NCBI GenBank assembly: GCA_020846515.1
Contig: JADLDX010000516.1
Coordinates: forward strand, 1-13,234
Length of the DNA stretch: 13,234 nt
From: Pirellulaceae bacterium
GTDB lineage: Bacteria; Planctomycetota; Planctomycetia; Pirellulales; Pirellulaceae
Direction of reading: 5' to 3'
In this document: piece after piece, positions 1 to 8,272 of the stretch
Layout of the letters: every line of letters begins with the position of its first letter
How positions within the stretch are numbered: the stretch's first letter is position 1
Position numbers and translations under genes: made by a program
The notes under the pieces: generated by a model
The model's input: the letters and a program-made list of their open reading frames with translations, nothing else
The model's database searches: none
Told to the model about the DNA's origin: nothing

Positions 1-70
1 CTGACGCCAGTCGACTCTCCCGCTGCTTCGCAGCAGGAGGGTTAGTTCCTGCGGCTGCGCAGCAGCCGAA
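1..70. repeat. Intergenic direct repeat, copy 1 of 2
   Basis: This 70-bp stretch matches 222-291 at 64 of 70 positions by eye; differences fall at repeat positions 16, 28, 50, 51, 53 and 67. Both begin CTGACGCCAGTCGA and contain GCAGCAGGAGGGTTAGTTCC. The unit carries a small hairpin (GCTGC/GCAGC around 22-34) and the left arm of a larger one. It has no coding potential. It is probably a dispersed intergenic repeat family of this genome, but the window shows only two copies, so that is inference. Confidence 0.85.
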
Positions 71-80
71 CTAACCCTCC
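36..80. repeat. Nested hairpin (13-bp perfect arms)
   Basis: GGAGGGTTAGTTC at 36-48 is the exact reverse complement of GAACTAACCCTCC at 68-80. The 19-nt interior is itself self-complementary (GGCTG at 53-57 with CAGCC at 63-67). The result is a long stem-loop embedded in the direct-repeat unit. It could be a REP-like structured repeat or a transcript-end structure for the leftward gene ending at 297. There is no T-tract next to it, so it is not called a terminator. Confidence 0.75.
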
Positions 81-101
81 CAGCGCAGCGCCCGGGAGGG
101 T

Positions 102-136
102 CGAAAAAACAGGCGCTACTGCAGCCTGTTTTTTCG
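102..136. terminator. Putative bidirectional intrinsic terminator
   Basis: CGAAAAAACAGGC (102-114) and GCCTGTTTTTTCG (124-136) are perfect 13-bp inverted arms around a 9-nt loop. Read either way, a GC-rich core (CAGGC/GCCTG) is followed by six T residues, the form of a Rho-independent terminator usable on both strands. On the minus strand it lies about 160 bp past the stop of the GT87-like gene and could end that transcript. What it serves on the plus strand is unknown because the gene to the left is outside the window. Intrinsic terminators are not well characterised in planctomycetes, so function is inferred. Confidence 0.6.
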
Positions 137-221
137 GGGAGGGCGCGTGCGCCGCACAGGTGAGTTCGCAGCGAAGTGGTTCTGGCTTTGGTTAGCACGG
201 GAGGCTCCCTCCCCGACTGAG

Positions 222-291
222 CTGACGCCAGTCGACCCTCCCGCTGCTACGCAGCAGGAGGGTTAGTTCCGACTGCTGCGCAGCAGCGGAA
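222..291. repeat. Intergenic direct repeat, copy 2 of 2
   Basis: Second copy of the unit at 1-70, with six mismatches. In this copy the GGAGGGTTAGTTCC arm has no GAACTAACCCTCC partner downstream, so the 13-bp outer stem of copy 1 is missing. The inner part is instead a perfect 16-bp palindrome (GCTGCTGCGCAGCAGC, around 275-290). It ends six bases before the stop codon of the GT87-like gene, so that gene's 3' end directly abuts the repeat. Confidence 0.85.
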
Positions 292-296
292 GAGGC

Positions 297-1637
297 TTAG
301 ATTTTCGGACGTATCGCCATGCTTAGCAGGGCCATACAGCAGACGGGCCAGCCCAGTTCCAGATTCTGCCCCAGTAACATACTTACCCAAAGTATGGCCA
401 AACCCATGATGGCTCGACGTGCGTCGATCACCAACAGGCCGTGCAGTGGCAGGAGCAGCCAGACGAGGTCATAGAAGTAAAAATGGGGACTCAACAGCGC
501 AGTCGTAGCCAGCAGTTGAAATAGATACTCGGGACTCATCAAGCGTTGCTGGCGTGCGGATACATCACCGCGAACGATCAAGCGACCGACTAGAAAGATG
601 GCTGCTAGTGCGTAGAGGCTGAGTGTGACAATCTTTGGCCAACCGAGGGTTGAAAACAATGTCAGCAGACTGGTCGACCAGCCGCTGCGATAGCCGGCAT
701 GATTTTGGTAGCCGGCTGCGCCACTGATCACCTGCAGATAGTCTTGCCACATCGACCAAGGTACGATCGCCGCAGCCATGCCATACAGGCCCGTGGCTCC
801 TAAAATGAAACCGCCACAAAAACGCCATTGGCGATTCAAAATCATGACCACAGGCAACAGAAAACAGAGCGTCGGCTTGAGCGTCAGCAGTCCGGCCACA
901 CAACCTGCCGCCACGGCTCGACCGTTACGATTTAGCTGGACGCTGAGTGCCAGGATCAAGAGCCACAAGCAGCCCTTCTGCCCCATGACGCAGCCCATGA
1001 ATACCGCTGGCAGACACAGGCCAATGCTCCACCATGTCGCTGACAAATACGATAGCAACCAACAAGAAAGCGACCAGTTGGAAAGCGGCCAACTGGAAAG
1101 CGACCAACTGGAATATGATGAAATCGGAGTTGATGGGCCGGATGCTGGTTGGTGGGGCGAACCAAGCGACCAGATGCGTTCGCTACACAGGGCACTGCAG
1201 GCGTAAGCCGTCACCATCAGGATCAACCAGAGGATGGTTGCATAACGATACGGCAGGCCGGCCAAGGGCGCGACCAGGCAATAATACGGCGGCGGATAGA
1301 CAGCCGGATAATAATCCTTCTCCGGCCACTGAAAACCCGTCCGCTGCAGCGAATGCTGCCAGTTCGCGAAGTGGTTCGCATCGTAGATCTGATGCCCGGC
1401 GCCCTGCCAAAGCATGTCGCCCGCTACCCACTCTTGCAGAAAGTCAGCTCCGTAGGGCACGTCGCGTGAGGTCGACCAGTGGTAATTGGGATTACCCAGC
1501 CAAATGACCGAGGCCAACAATAGACAGGCCATCGCCAACCAGCGGCCACCAGCGTTCTGCGCACCGGCGACCATCGTCCGTGCCTCCAAGGCGCGGATCA
1601 TCGTCGCACCCGGGGGGCTCGAAGAGAGCTGACGCAT
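297..1637 (-). CDS. GT87/DUF2029-like integral membrane glycosyltransferase
   Basis: Multi-spanning membrane protein of about 446 residues that resembles GT87 (DUF2029) polyprenyl-phosphate-sugar-dependent transferases, GT-C fold enzymes that move a sugar from a lipid carrier outside the cytoplasmic membrane. Seen: a first hydrophobic helix (WLAMACLLLASVIWLG), then the family-like block YGADFLQEWVAGDMLWQG with the acidic residue that follows the first helix in GT-C enzymes, then IYDANHF and YPAVYPPPYYCLVAPLAGLP, then a series of hydrophobic helices to the C-terminus. An unusual Ser/Trp-rich segment made of five-residue repeats sits mid-protein. The longest ORF starts at a TTG at 1676 without a Shine-Dalgarno; I chose the ATG at 1637, preceded by GACAGG about nine bases upstream. 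Another ATG is at 1601. It lies 88 bp downstream of the giant gene on the same strand and could be co-transcribed. Donor and acceptor are unknown. Confidence 0.8.
   Translation of the reverse strand: MRQLSSSPPGATMIRALEARTMVAGAQNAGGRWLAMACLLLASVIWLGNPNYHWSTSRDVPYGADFLQEWVAGDMLWQGAGHQIYDANHFANWQHSLQRTGFQWPEKDYYPAVYPPPYYCLVAPLAGLPYRYATILWLILMVTAYACSALCSERIWSLGSPHQPASGPSTPISSYSSWSLSSWPLSNWSLSCWLLSYLSATWWSIGLCLPAVFMGCVMGQKGCLWLLILALSVQLNRNGRAVAAGCVAGLLTLKPTLCFLLPVVMILNRQWRFCGGFILGATGLYGMAAAIVPWSMWQDYLQVISGAAGYQNHAGYRSGWSTSLLTLFSTLGWPKIVTLSLYALAAIFLVGRLIVRGDVSARQQRLMSPEYLFQLLATTALLSPHFYFYDLVWLLLPLHGLLVIDARRAIMGLAILWVSMLLGQNLELGWPVCCMALLSMAIRPKI
1066..1110. repeat. 15-bp tandem repeat inside the GT87-like gene
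   Basis: Three consecutive 15-bp units, GAAAGCGACCAGTTG, GAAAGCGGCCAACTG and GAAAGCGACCAACTG, encode on the minus strand the repeat W-x-L-S-x (WSLSSWPLSNWSLSCWLLS). Less regular flanks extend it. Being a multiple of three, copy number can change without breaking the frame. The segment lies in a Ser/Pro-rich insert between hydrophobic helices. Confidence 0.85.
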
Positions 1638-1725
1638 TGCTACAACCTGTCTTTTCCGCAGAGATGGGAATACCAAGCGGAAAAGCGTAGGTCACAGTTA
1701 GTTGTTGCGCGCGAAAAATCTAAGG

Positions 1726-4700
1726 TTATACGAGTGACACGTTGACCGCTTTATTCACGGTGATGCTGGTGCCGCCATCTCCGTCGGTTAGTTGGAAGCT
1801 GACGGTGCGTTGCAAGGTCGAGATCCCGGTGCCGCTCACGCGGAAGGTGATCTTGCGAACCAGGGCTTGCACTGCGGCCGGTGTGGCCGCAGTGTTGAGC
1901 GTAACCGTTAGAGCCGTTCCACCCGAACCGCCAGCAAACGTACCAATCACCACGCCACCGAAGGTGACGTTGGCACCTGACACACCGATCAGTCCAGCAC
2001 TCACACCCTCGTTGCGAATCTCGAGTAGATCCGCCGGGCTTGGATTGCCGGTGATACTGATCGTCAATATTCCACCTGCCAGGTTCGTCGAATCGGGATC
2101 AACAACCGTAGCGGTACTGTCAATGTCAATGGCGGCTGCCGACTGGACATAAACTGGGGTGGCACCGGGTAGGCTTACCAGCGGCGCATCATTGACGGCC
2201 GTAACACTCATGACTTGCGTCACCGATAGGCTAGTCTGAGTACCACCATCGCCATCATTCAGCAGGAACTCAATCGTCCGAGGTGCTATCGACGGGTTAT
2301 CCGAGACGTTTGCAAAGGTGATGTTTTGCAATAGCGTTCGGGTGGCTACCACTGTGGCATTGACATTGAAGAAAACTTGGAGGACCGTTGAGCCGACACC
2401 AGCATTGTTGTTAAGCGCACCAATCGTTTGACCACCAAAGAGAATGCTGGTTCCGGCAATACCAATTTGCCCCGCAGCAAAGCCCTGGTTGCGAACGTAC
2501 AGGCGATCATCTGGTGTCGATGATCCAGACAGGTATCGCACGGTCAGATTACCACCGCCGAAGTTCAGCGAATCAGAATCGACAATCGTCGCCGCAGGGG
2601 CCAACAGCACCGGTGCACTATTTTCCGTGTAGCTGTTGGTGACAGGGATAGAGCCTAAGACGGGACGATCATTGACGGCAATCACATTCACCGTCTGATT
2701 AACTGGCGCGCTAGTACCGCCGTCTCCATCGGTGAGCACGAACTGTACTGTGCGTGGCACGTTAGATGGCGCGTTCGACGTGTTGCGGAAACTTACGTTT
2801 CGCAGGAGTGCCTGCACTGCCTCCACCGTTGCATTACTGTTGAGCGTAACAGTTACCGGAGTCAGGTTGGTACCACCGGCCAGGTTGCCAATGTGTATGT
2901 TGCTATACCGCACGATTGTGCCGCTCACGGAAATAATGCCTGGACCCGCGGCCTGTCCGAGTATACCAAGTATATCGGTCGTCGTACCCGCTCCGATCAG
3001 AGTTACAGTCAGTACACCACCGGCAAAATTGACCGAGTCTGGATCGACGAGCGTGGCTGTCGGCACGATCGGGAACTGAGCACCGTTTTCAGTGTAATTA
3101 GCCGCCGCGCCGAATTGGTCGATTACGGGGGCATCGTTTACACCACTGACGCTGACGGCGACCGTGGCTGCGGCGCTCGCTGCAGCCAAGCCATCGGCCA
3201 AGGTCACGGTCACGGTGCGCGCTGCGGTAACTGGATTATTGCCCAGCGAGCGGAAGGTCAAGTTGCGCACCAAGGCTTCAACAGACGCGATGGTTGCATC
3301 GGCGCTGAGCGTGACTGTGAGCGGTGTCAAACCGCTACCACCAGCAAAACTACCAACGACCATCGGACCCGAGGCGGTGCCGATGAATACAAAATTGCCA
3401 ACCACTCCAATCTGTCCCGTGGCCAGACCTTGATTGCGAATCTCTAGTTGATCGTTGCTGTCAGCGCCAGAGGATATGGTGACCGTCAGGGTCCCACCTG
3501 CCAGGTTGCCTTCGATATCTTGCACGGTTGCAGTTGGATCAAGAACAACGCCTACCGCATCTTCCGTGTAACTGGCCGTCGCACCGGGCAAGGAGACGAC
3601 AGGTGCATCATTCACGTCGGCAGCCGTGACTGTTATGGTCACTGGTACACTCGTACCACCATCGCCATCGTTGACGCTGACCACTAAGGTGCGCGGTGAT
3701 GGGACAGGCGCTTCACCCAGTACTGCGAACTCGAGGTTGCGAAGCAACGCTTGCGTGGCGTCTTGAGTAGCGGCGGCGTTGAGTTCAATCGTCAACGATC
3801 CACCCGTCAGCCCGCTGGTGATCGAACCGATGGCGACTCCGCCAAAGGACACGCTCGTGCCCGCGACCCCGATTTGTCCGGCCGCGTTGCCCTCGTTGCG
3901 CACCGACAATCGATCATTGCTATCCACAACGCTGAGCACCACCGAAACGGTGCCGGCATCGAAGTCCGATGAATCTGCATCCAACAAAACGGGGTTTGGC
4001 GCGACCAGCAGAGGTGGCGTGTTTTCAGTATACAGACCAGCTGCTCCAATCTGATCCAGCAGCGGCGCATCGTTGGCAGGTGTCACCGAGACAGTGAGAG
4101 TACTCGCGACGCTGGCGCCCGCTTCCCCATCTTGCAAGGTCAAGGACACCAGTCGCGGCACGGTCGACGGTGCATCGCTGGTACTGCGGAAGGTCAAGTT
4201 GCCCAGCAACGCTTCGACGGCCGGCAAGGTGGCATTGGCGTTGAGCGTGATCAAAAGTGGATGGATGTGGTCTCCACCGACAACGGAACCCATGACTTCC
4301 GGGCCAGAGAGCGTGCCGTAAGACACAGAAGTGCCTGAGACCGCAATCTGTCCAATTCCTGTACCTTGGTTGCGAATCTCGAGCAGATCTAATGCATTGC
4401 CATTGACCAAGGCTGCGTTTAGCTGGCCGTTGGCTAAGTTTCCTTCAGCATCCGTTACTGTTGCACTTGGTGCCAGCAACGTTGGGGAGGCGTCCTCCGT
4501 AAAGTTGACTGTCGTTCCTGCCAAAGTGATCTCGGGCGCGTCATTGACGCCGGCAACCGTGATCGTAAGGGTGACCGGTAAACTGGTACCGCCATCGCCA
4601 TCGCCCACGGCGACGATCAACTCACGTGGCGTTGCCGAGGGATTGTCGCCCAACACCGAGAATTGCAGATTGCGTAGTAAGGCTTCAGTCGCAATCGCGG

Positions 4701-7700
4701 TGGCCGCGGAATTTAAGGTTATCGATAAAGATCCGCCAGCCAGTCCGCTGGTAATGGACCCGATATCTACTCCACCATACGACACGGTGCCGCCAGAGAC
4801 ACCGATTTGCCCGGTGGCGTTACCCTCGTTCCGTACCGACAATCGATCATTTGCATCGATCGCGGCCATGGTTACGGTGAGTACTCCCGTATCGAAGTCG
4901 GCTGAATCGATGTCGCTAGCGATCGCTGCAGGACCGATCAAGACAGGTGCCGTATCTTCGGTGTAGCCAACCGTAGCAGGGGCAATGGTGATGGCCGGTG
5001 CATCATTCACTGCAGCCAAATTAATGGTCAGACTGCTGACTGTTGTCAGGTTGTTACCCAAACCGATGTTGCCCAAGTCGTTGGAAGACACGGTCAAAAC
5101 AATCGGACCACTAACATTCAGTGGTGGCGTATAAAGCAAGCCTGATAGGCTGGCCAGACTCGCGTTGATGGCTGATTGAGAGGCCAACAAGGTTACGGAG
5201 CCAGTACCATTACCTGTTACGTTGGCCGCTGTTAATCCACTCATTGCGGCTGTATCAATCGTCAATGTGCCGGAGCCGACCGAGAGCGTCACCTGAATAG
5301 ATGCCACATCGGCATCGACGTCAGTAATGGATACTCCAGTTATCGCCAGAGGTGAGTCTTCATTACCGGCGATTGGACTGGCGGGCAGATTGTTCACAGG
5401 TGCTTGGTTAGGTGACAGTACGAACAATTCCAAGCCGCTGGACCCATTGTCTGCCGTGAAGGTCAGCAAGTTACCCAAGACGGCGAAATTGGCAGATGTG
5501 CCAATCGAGGAACTGCTACCTGGCCAAAGATCGACAATGGGCATGGTTCCGGCCGAGGTACCATTGCTCTTCCAGAGTTCACGCCCTGCACCCGGCAAAT
5601 TGGCGGAGAACACCAAAGTGCCATTGGCGTTCACAAACTGTTGAATATCAGCATCCCCGAAACCCGGCACAATGTCTTTGACCAAGGTTGTGCCGGCAGC
5701 CGTTCCGTTACTCCTCCAAAGTTCGGTACCTGTATTAGCTAGCTCTTCAAACGCACGGAAGTAGAGCGTACCGCCCACATTGACCAGGTTGGACGGTTGG
5801 CTCATGATGCTTTCCGCGCCTTCTACGGCGACGGTGCCCGCGGCGGTGCCGTCACTACGGAATAGTTCGTAGTTGTCGTACACGCCGGCATACTCACGTG
5901 CGGAAAAGTACAGGGTACCGCTGACGTTGGTCAATTGACTTGGATTGGATGACTGGTAAGTCCCAGTTAAGATGTCTCGGACAATCACGGTACCAGCAGT
6001 GGTTGCATTGGTCTTCCAAAGTTCACGGCCGGCTGTCGACGAATCGGCGGTGAAGAACAGCGTGCTATTAACGACGGTTAAACTGTTTGGGCTGGACGAA
6101 CCGTAACCCACGTAAACATCTCTGAGCAATACGGTCCCGGCAGCCGAGCCGTTACTTCTCCAGAGTTCCGTTCCGAGCGTGCCATCATTGGCAGTAAAGA
6201 CCAATGTGCTGCCCAGTATGGCAAAATTATCGGGGTAACTTCCATAGCTACCTGGACGAATATCGCCCATAAATAAGGTACTCGCAACCGTCCCTGACGA
6301 TCGCCACAGTTCGCTCCCGGAAACTCCATCGTTAGCTGAGAAGTAAACGATGGAGCCTATGTTGGTGAGCTCTTGTGGGTTGGATGAGCCAGAGGGATTG
6401 ATATTGGCCACCATCACGGTACCAGCACTCGTCCCGTTGGACTTCCACAGTTCGCGGCCATTCACGGCGTCATTGGCCACAAAGTACAGTGTGCCATTGG
6501 CATTAATTAAATTCGTGGGGTAGGAACCGCTCGCTCCCGGCAGGATGTCTTTGACTAGCGAGGTGCCGGCAATGGTGCCGTCGGTTTTCCAGAGCTCGAC
6601 CCCTTCATTGCCACTACGAGCGGCGAAGTACAACGTGCTACCAACGACCACCGACATTTCTGGTGAGCCGTTGCTGTTGGTTGAGTTGATGTCTTTGGTG
6701 AGCACGGTGCCAACTGTCGTGCCATCGCTGGACCAAAGTTCACGATCCGTCGATGCATCAGTAGCGACAAAGAACAGACGTCCGCCGGCCACAGTCAAAT
6801 AAGTGGGATTGGAGCTGGCATCCACACCAAGCAGGATGTCTTTGACCATCACAGTACCGACTTCGGTACCATCGCTCTTGTAGAGCTCGCGACCAGTATT
6901 GTCTCCAGCATCAGCGGTGAAATACAGCGTGCTACCAATGTTTCGCAGTTCTTGAGGATTGGAGCTGTAGTTGAGTGAATTGATATTCTTGACACGCACG
7001 GTACCAGCGGAGGTGCCATTGCTGGTCCAGAGTTCATTGCCGACACCATCGCCGAAGGCGGCGAAATAGAGTTTCCCGTTGGCATTGATCAAGTTACTGG
7101 GCGAACTGCTGCCACCGGGCGCCGTTTCTACTTGGACCGTACTTGAAACAGTGCCGTTGCTCTTCCAGAGCTCGGCGCCGGTAACAAAGAACAGCGTGCC
7201 GCCGACTTCAGTCAAATTGATGGGATACGATCCAGTGCTACCACCAGCGATATCGCGGACAACTGTCGTCCCGGCCGAAGTACCATTGCTCTTCCACAGC
7301 TCGACGCCGTTAGTGATATTGTTGGCGGAAAAATACAGGGTCCCGTCGACATTGACCAGATACGAGGGACTGGAGCTGCCTGAACCGGTCACAATATCCC
7401 GCACCTGAACAGTACTGGCCGCGGTGCCGTTGCTCTTCCAAAGTTCAGTACCTGCCGAGGTGGTGGCCACGAAAAACAACGTACCATTCACATTGGTCAA
7501 CTGAGTCGGATACGAACTGGTGGGACCACGCACGATATCCCGCACCAATACGGTACCCGCGGCTGTGCCGTCGGATTTCCAAAGTTCGCGCCCTGTTTGG
7601 CCGGGGCTACCGAACTGGCGAACGGCTGTGAAATAGAGCGTGCCGTTGATGTTCGTCAAAGAGGCGGGAGTCACACTGCCGACATTGCCATCGACCGACA

Positions 7701-8136
7701 CAGTACCCGCGGCAGTGCCATCGGATTTCCATAACTCGATTTGACCAGTCAAGGGGTCAGTAGCAGTAAAGAACAACGTACCATTGACGTTCGTCAAGTT
7801 GGTGGGATACGACCCCGAGTCAGGAACGGTGTTTAGGTCAACGACAATTGAGGTGCCCGCTTCTGTCCCGTCGGATCGCCACAGTTCGGCACCGGTGCCT
7901 CGCGCAGAGGCCTGAAAATACACCAGTCCGCCAACCTCTGCAAAATTCTGGGGCGATGAAGTAAACGGCGCAGCGGCAGACTCGATCAACAAAGGATTGA
8001 CCGCCATCACGCGGCGTGGTTCGAGTCCCTCAAGGATCAGACGCTGACGTCGCCGTTTGAGGTTTTTGTGTGCTTGAGGATTGATCGATTTGGAGAATGG
8101 ACGAAAAAGCTTGCGTACAATCCAGCGCAGCGACAT
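1726..8136 (-). CDS. Giant secreted/surface LEPR-type protein with ELWxxDGT and VNDAP repeats
   Basis: A 2136-residue extracellular repeat protein. Residues 1-45 are strongly basic (many K/R at 8-33) and end in LEPRRVMA at 38-45, the signature of planctomycete exported LEPR-XLL proteins. Residues 60-905 hold 17 ELWxxDGTxxGT repeats of about 50 residues (ELWKSNGTSAGT, typical repeat end VRDI) plus a degenerate last one (LELFVL); related repeats occur in large bacterial secreted proteins. Residues 910-1042 form a cadherin-like linker (NEDSPLAI, DVDAD). Residues 1043-2136 are seven tandem 154-160-residue domains starting VNDAP/ANDAP/VNDRP, most with YTED/YTEN and DGDGGTS; acidic DxDS motifs suggest Ca2+ binding. 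I see no C-terminal anchor or PEP-CTERM. The frame is open to 8394, but the first 86 residues look non-coding and the LEPR-type start is the ATG at 8136 (GAGG upstream). A role in adhesion, matrix or S-layer-associated display is inferred, not shown. Confidence 0.9.
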   Translation of the reverse strand: MSLRWIVRKLFRPFSKSINPQAHKNLKRRRQRLILEGLEPRRVMAVNPLLIESAAAPFTSSPQNFAEVGGLVYFQASARGTGAELWRSDGTEAGTSIVVDLNTVPDSGSYPTNLTNVNGTLFFTATDPLTGQIELWKSDGTAAGTVSVDGNVGSVTPASLTNINGTLYFTAVRQFGSPGQTGRELWKSDGTAAGTVLVRDIVRGPTSSYPTQLTNVNGTLFFVATTSAGTELWKSNGTAASTVQVRDIVTGSGSSSPSYLVNVDGTLYFSANNITNGVELWKSNGTSAGTTVVRDIAGGSTGSYPINLTEVGGTLFFVTGAELWKSNGTVSSTVQVETAPGGSSSPSNLINANGKLYFAAFGDGVGNELWTSNGTSAGTVRVKNINSLNYSSNPQELRNIGSTLYFTADAGDNTGRELYKSDGTEVGTVMVKDILLGVDASSNPTYLTVAGGRLFFVATDASTDRELWSSDGTTVGTVLTKDINSTNSNGSPEMSVVVGSTLYFAARSGNEGVELWKTDGTIAGTSLVKDILPGASGSYPTNLINANGTLYFVANDAVNGRELWKSNGTSAGTVMVANINPSGSSNPQELTNIGSIVYFSANDGVSGSELWRSSGTVASTLFMGDIRPGSYGSYPDNFAILGSTLVFTANDGTLGTELWRSNGSAAGTVLLRDVYVGYGSSSPNSLTVVNSTLFFTADSSTAGRELWKTNATTAGTVIVRDILTGTYQSSNPSQLTNVSGTLYFSAREYAGVYDNYELFRSDGTAAGTVAVEGAESIMSQPSNLVNVGGTLYFRAFEELANTGTELWRSNGTAAGTTLVKDIVPGFGDADIQQFVNANGTLVFSANLPGAGRELWKSNGTSAGTMPIVDLWPGSSSSIGTSANFAVLGNLLTFTADNGSSGLELFVLSPNQAPVNNLPASPIAGNEDSPLAITGVSITDVDADVASIQVTLSVGSGTLTIDTAAMSGLTAANVTGNGTGSVTLLASQSAINASLASLSGLLYTPPLNVSGPIVLTVSSNDLGNIGLGNNLTTVSSLTINLAAVNDAPAITIAPATVGYTEDTAPVLIGPAAIASDIDSADFDTGVLTVTMAAIDANDRLSVRNEGNATGQIGVSGGTVSYGGVDIGSITSGLAGGSLSITLNSAATAIATEALLRNLQFSVLGDNPSATPRELIVAVGDGDGGTSLPVTLTITVAGVNDAPEITLAGTTVNFTEDASPTLLAPSATVTDAEGNLANGQLNAALVNGNALDLLEIRNQGTGIGQIAVSGTSVSYGTLSGPEVMGSVVGGDHIHPLLITLNANATLPAVEALLGNLTFRSTSDAPSTVPRLVSLTLQDGEAGASVASTLTVSVTPANDAPLLDQIGAAGLYTENTPPLLVAPNPVLLDADSSDFDAGTVSVVLSVVDSNDRLSVRNEGNAAGQIGVAGTSVSFGGVAIGSITSGLTGGSLTIELNAAATQDATQALLRNLEFAVLGEAPVPSPRTLVVSVNDGDGGTSVPVTITVTAADVNDAPVVSLPGATASYTEDAVGVVLDPTATVQDIEGNLAGGTLTVTISSGADSNDQLEIRNQGLATGQIGVVGNFVFIGTASGPMVVGSFAGGSGLTPLTVTLSADATIASVEALVRNLTFRSLGNNPVTAARTVTVTLADGLAAASAAATVAVSVSGVNDAPVIDQFGAAANYTENGAQFPIVPTATLVDPDSVNFAGGVLTVTLIGAGTTTDILGILGQAAGPGIISVSGTIVRYSNIHIGNLAGGTNLTPVTVTLNSNATVEAVQALLRNVSFRNTSNAPSNVPRTVQFVLTDGDGGTSAPVNQTVNVIAVNDRPVLGSIPVTNSYTENSAPVLLAPAATIVDSDSLNFGGGNLTVRYLSGSSTPDDRLYVRNQGFAAGQIGIAGTSILFGGQTIGALNNNAGVGSTVLQVFFNVNATVVATRTLLQNITFANVSDNPSIAPRTIEFLLNDGDGGTQTSLSVTQVMSVTAVNDAPLVSLPGATPVYVQSAAAIDIDSTATVVDPDSTNLAGGILTISITGNPSPADLLEIRNEGVSAGLIGVSGANVTFGGVVIGTFAGGSGGTALTVTLNTAATPAAVQALVRKITFRVSGTGISTLQRTVSFQLTDGDGGTSITVNKAVNVSLV
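1729..5010 (-). repeat. Seven tandem VNDAP cadherin-like domains (coding)
   Basis: From the N-terminal side the domains start at residues 1043, 1197, 1354, 1508, 1666, 1821 and 1981 of the giant protein (nt 5010, 4548, 4077, 3615, 3141, 2676, 2196). Each follows VNDAP, YTEDxAP, D(x)DS/DxEGN, GGxLTV, RNxGxxxGQIGVSG, GGxxIG, LTVxLNxxAT, ALLRNxxF, PRTV, DGDGGTS. Lengths are 154, 157, 154, 158, 155, 160 and 156. Domains 1 and 3 resemble each other, as do 2 and 4, suggesting duplication of a two-domain unit. Domain 7 has lost the YTED acid (YVQSAAA), as end domains often diverge. Confidence 0.85.
5422..7959 (-). repeat. Array of 17 ELWxxDGT repeats (coding)
   Basis: About 50-residue repeats with the core E-L-W-[KR]-[ST]-[DN]-G-T-x-x-[GS]-T, each preceded by a short strand such as GTLYFSA or GTLFFVA and followed by a variable linker rich in Ser/Gly and usually SYP or SNP. 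I counted 17 complete repeats plus a degenerate one near residue 900. Neighbouring units differ at many third-codon positions, so this is an old array kept by selection on the protein rather than a recent expansion. A beta-rich, possibly propeller-like fold is likely but not provable from sequence alone. Confidence 0.85.
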
Positions 8137-8192
8137 TGTAACCTCGTGAGGGGGCGAGTAATCAATGGTTAACTTCAGGTTCGAGAAAGGTA

Positions 8193-8221
8193 GCAGTCTT
8201 GACTCTTGTTCACAAGACTGC
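8193..8221. promoter_or_regulatory. Stem-loop in the 5' leader of the giant gene
   Basis: GCAGTCTTG at 8193-8201 and CAAGACTGC at 8213-8221 are perfect 9-bp inverted arms with an 11-nt loop. The structure lies 57 bp upstream of the giant gene's ATG, probably within its untranslated leader or overlapping its promoter. It could be an operator for a dimeric regulator or an mRNA leader hairpin. No T-tract follows on the minus strand, so it is not a terminator. Confidence 0.5.
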
Positions 8222-8272
8222 CCAAATGGTGGTGTCCATGTGAGCAGATGGGGCAGCAGGCAGGCAATGCGA

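Noticed and set aside
4331..4966. 211-codon plus-strand ORF inside the giant gene
   Set aside because: It mirrors the repeat array; the opposite strand of low-stop, repetitive coding DNA gives long open frames. Its composition (runs of Pro, Ser, Val, Ala) reflects the antisense of VNDAP domains.
5422..7959. CRISPR-like or satellite array suggested by evenly spaced similar segments
   Set aside because: The ~150-bp periodicity is explained by the ELWxxDGT protein repeats in one continuous reading frame; units differ mostly at codon third positions.
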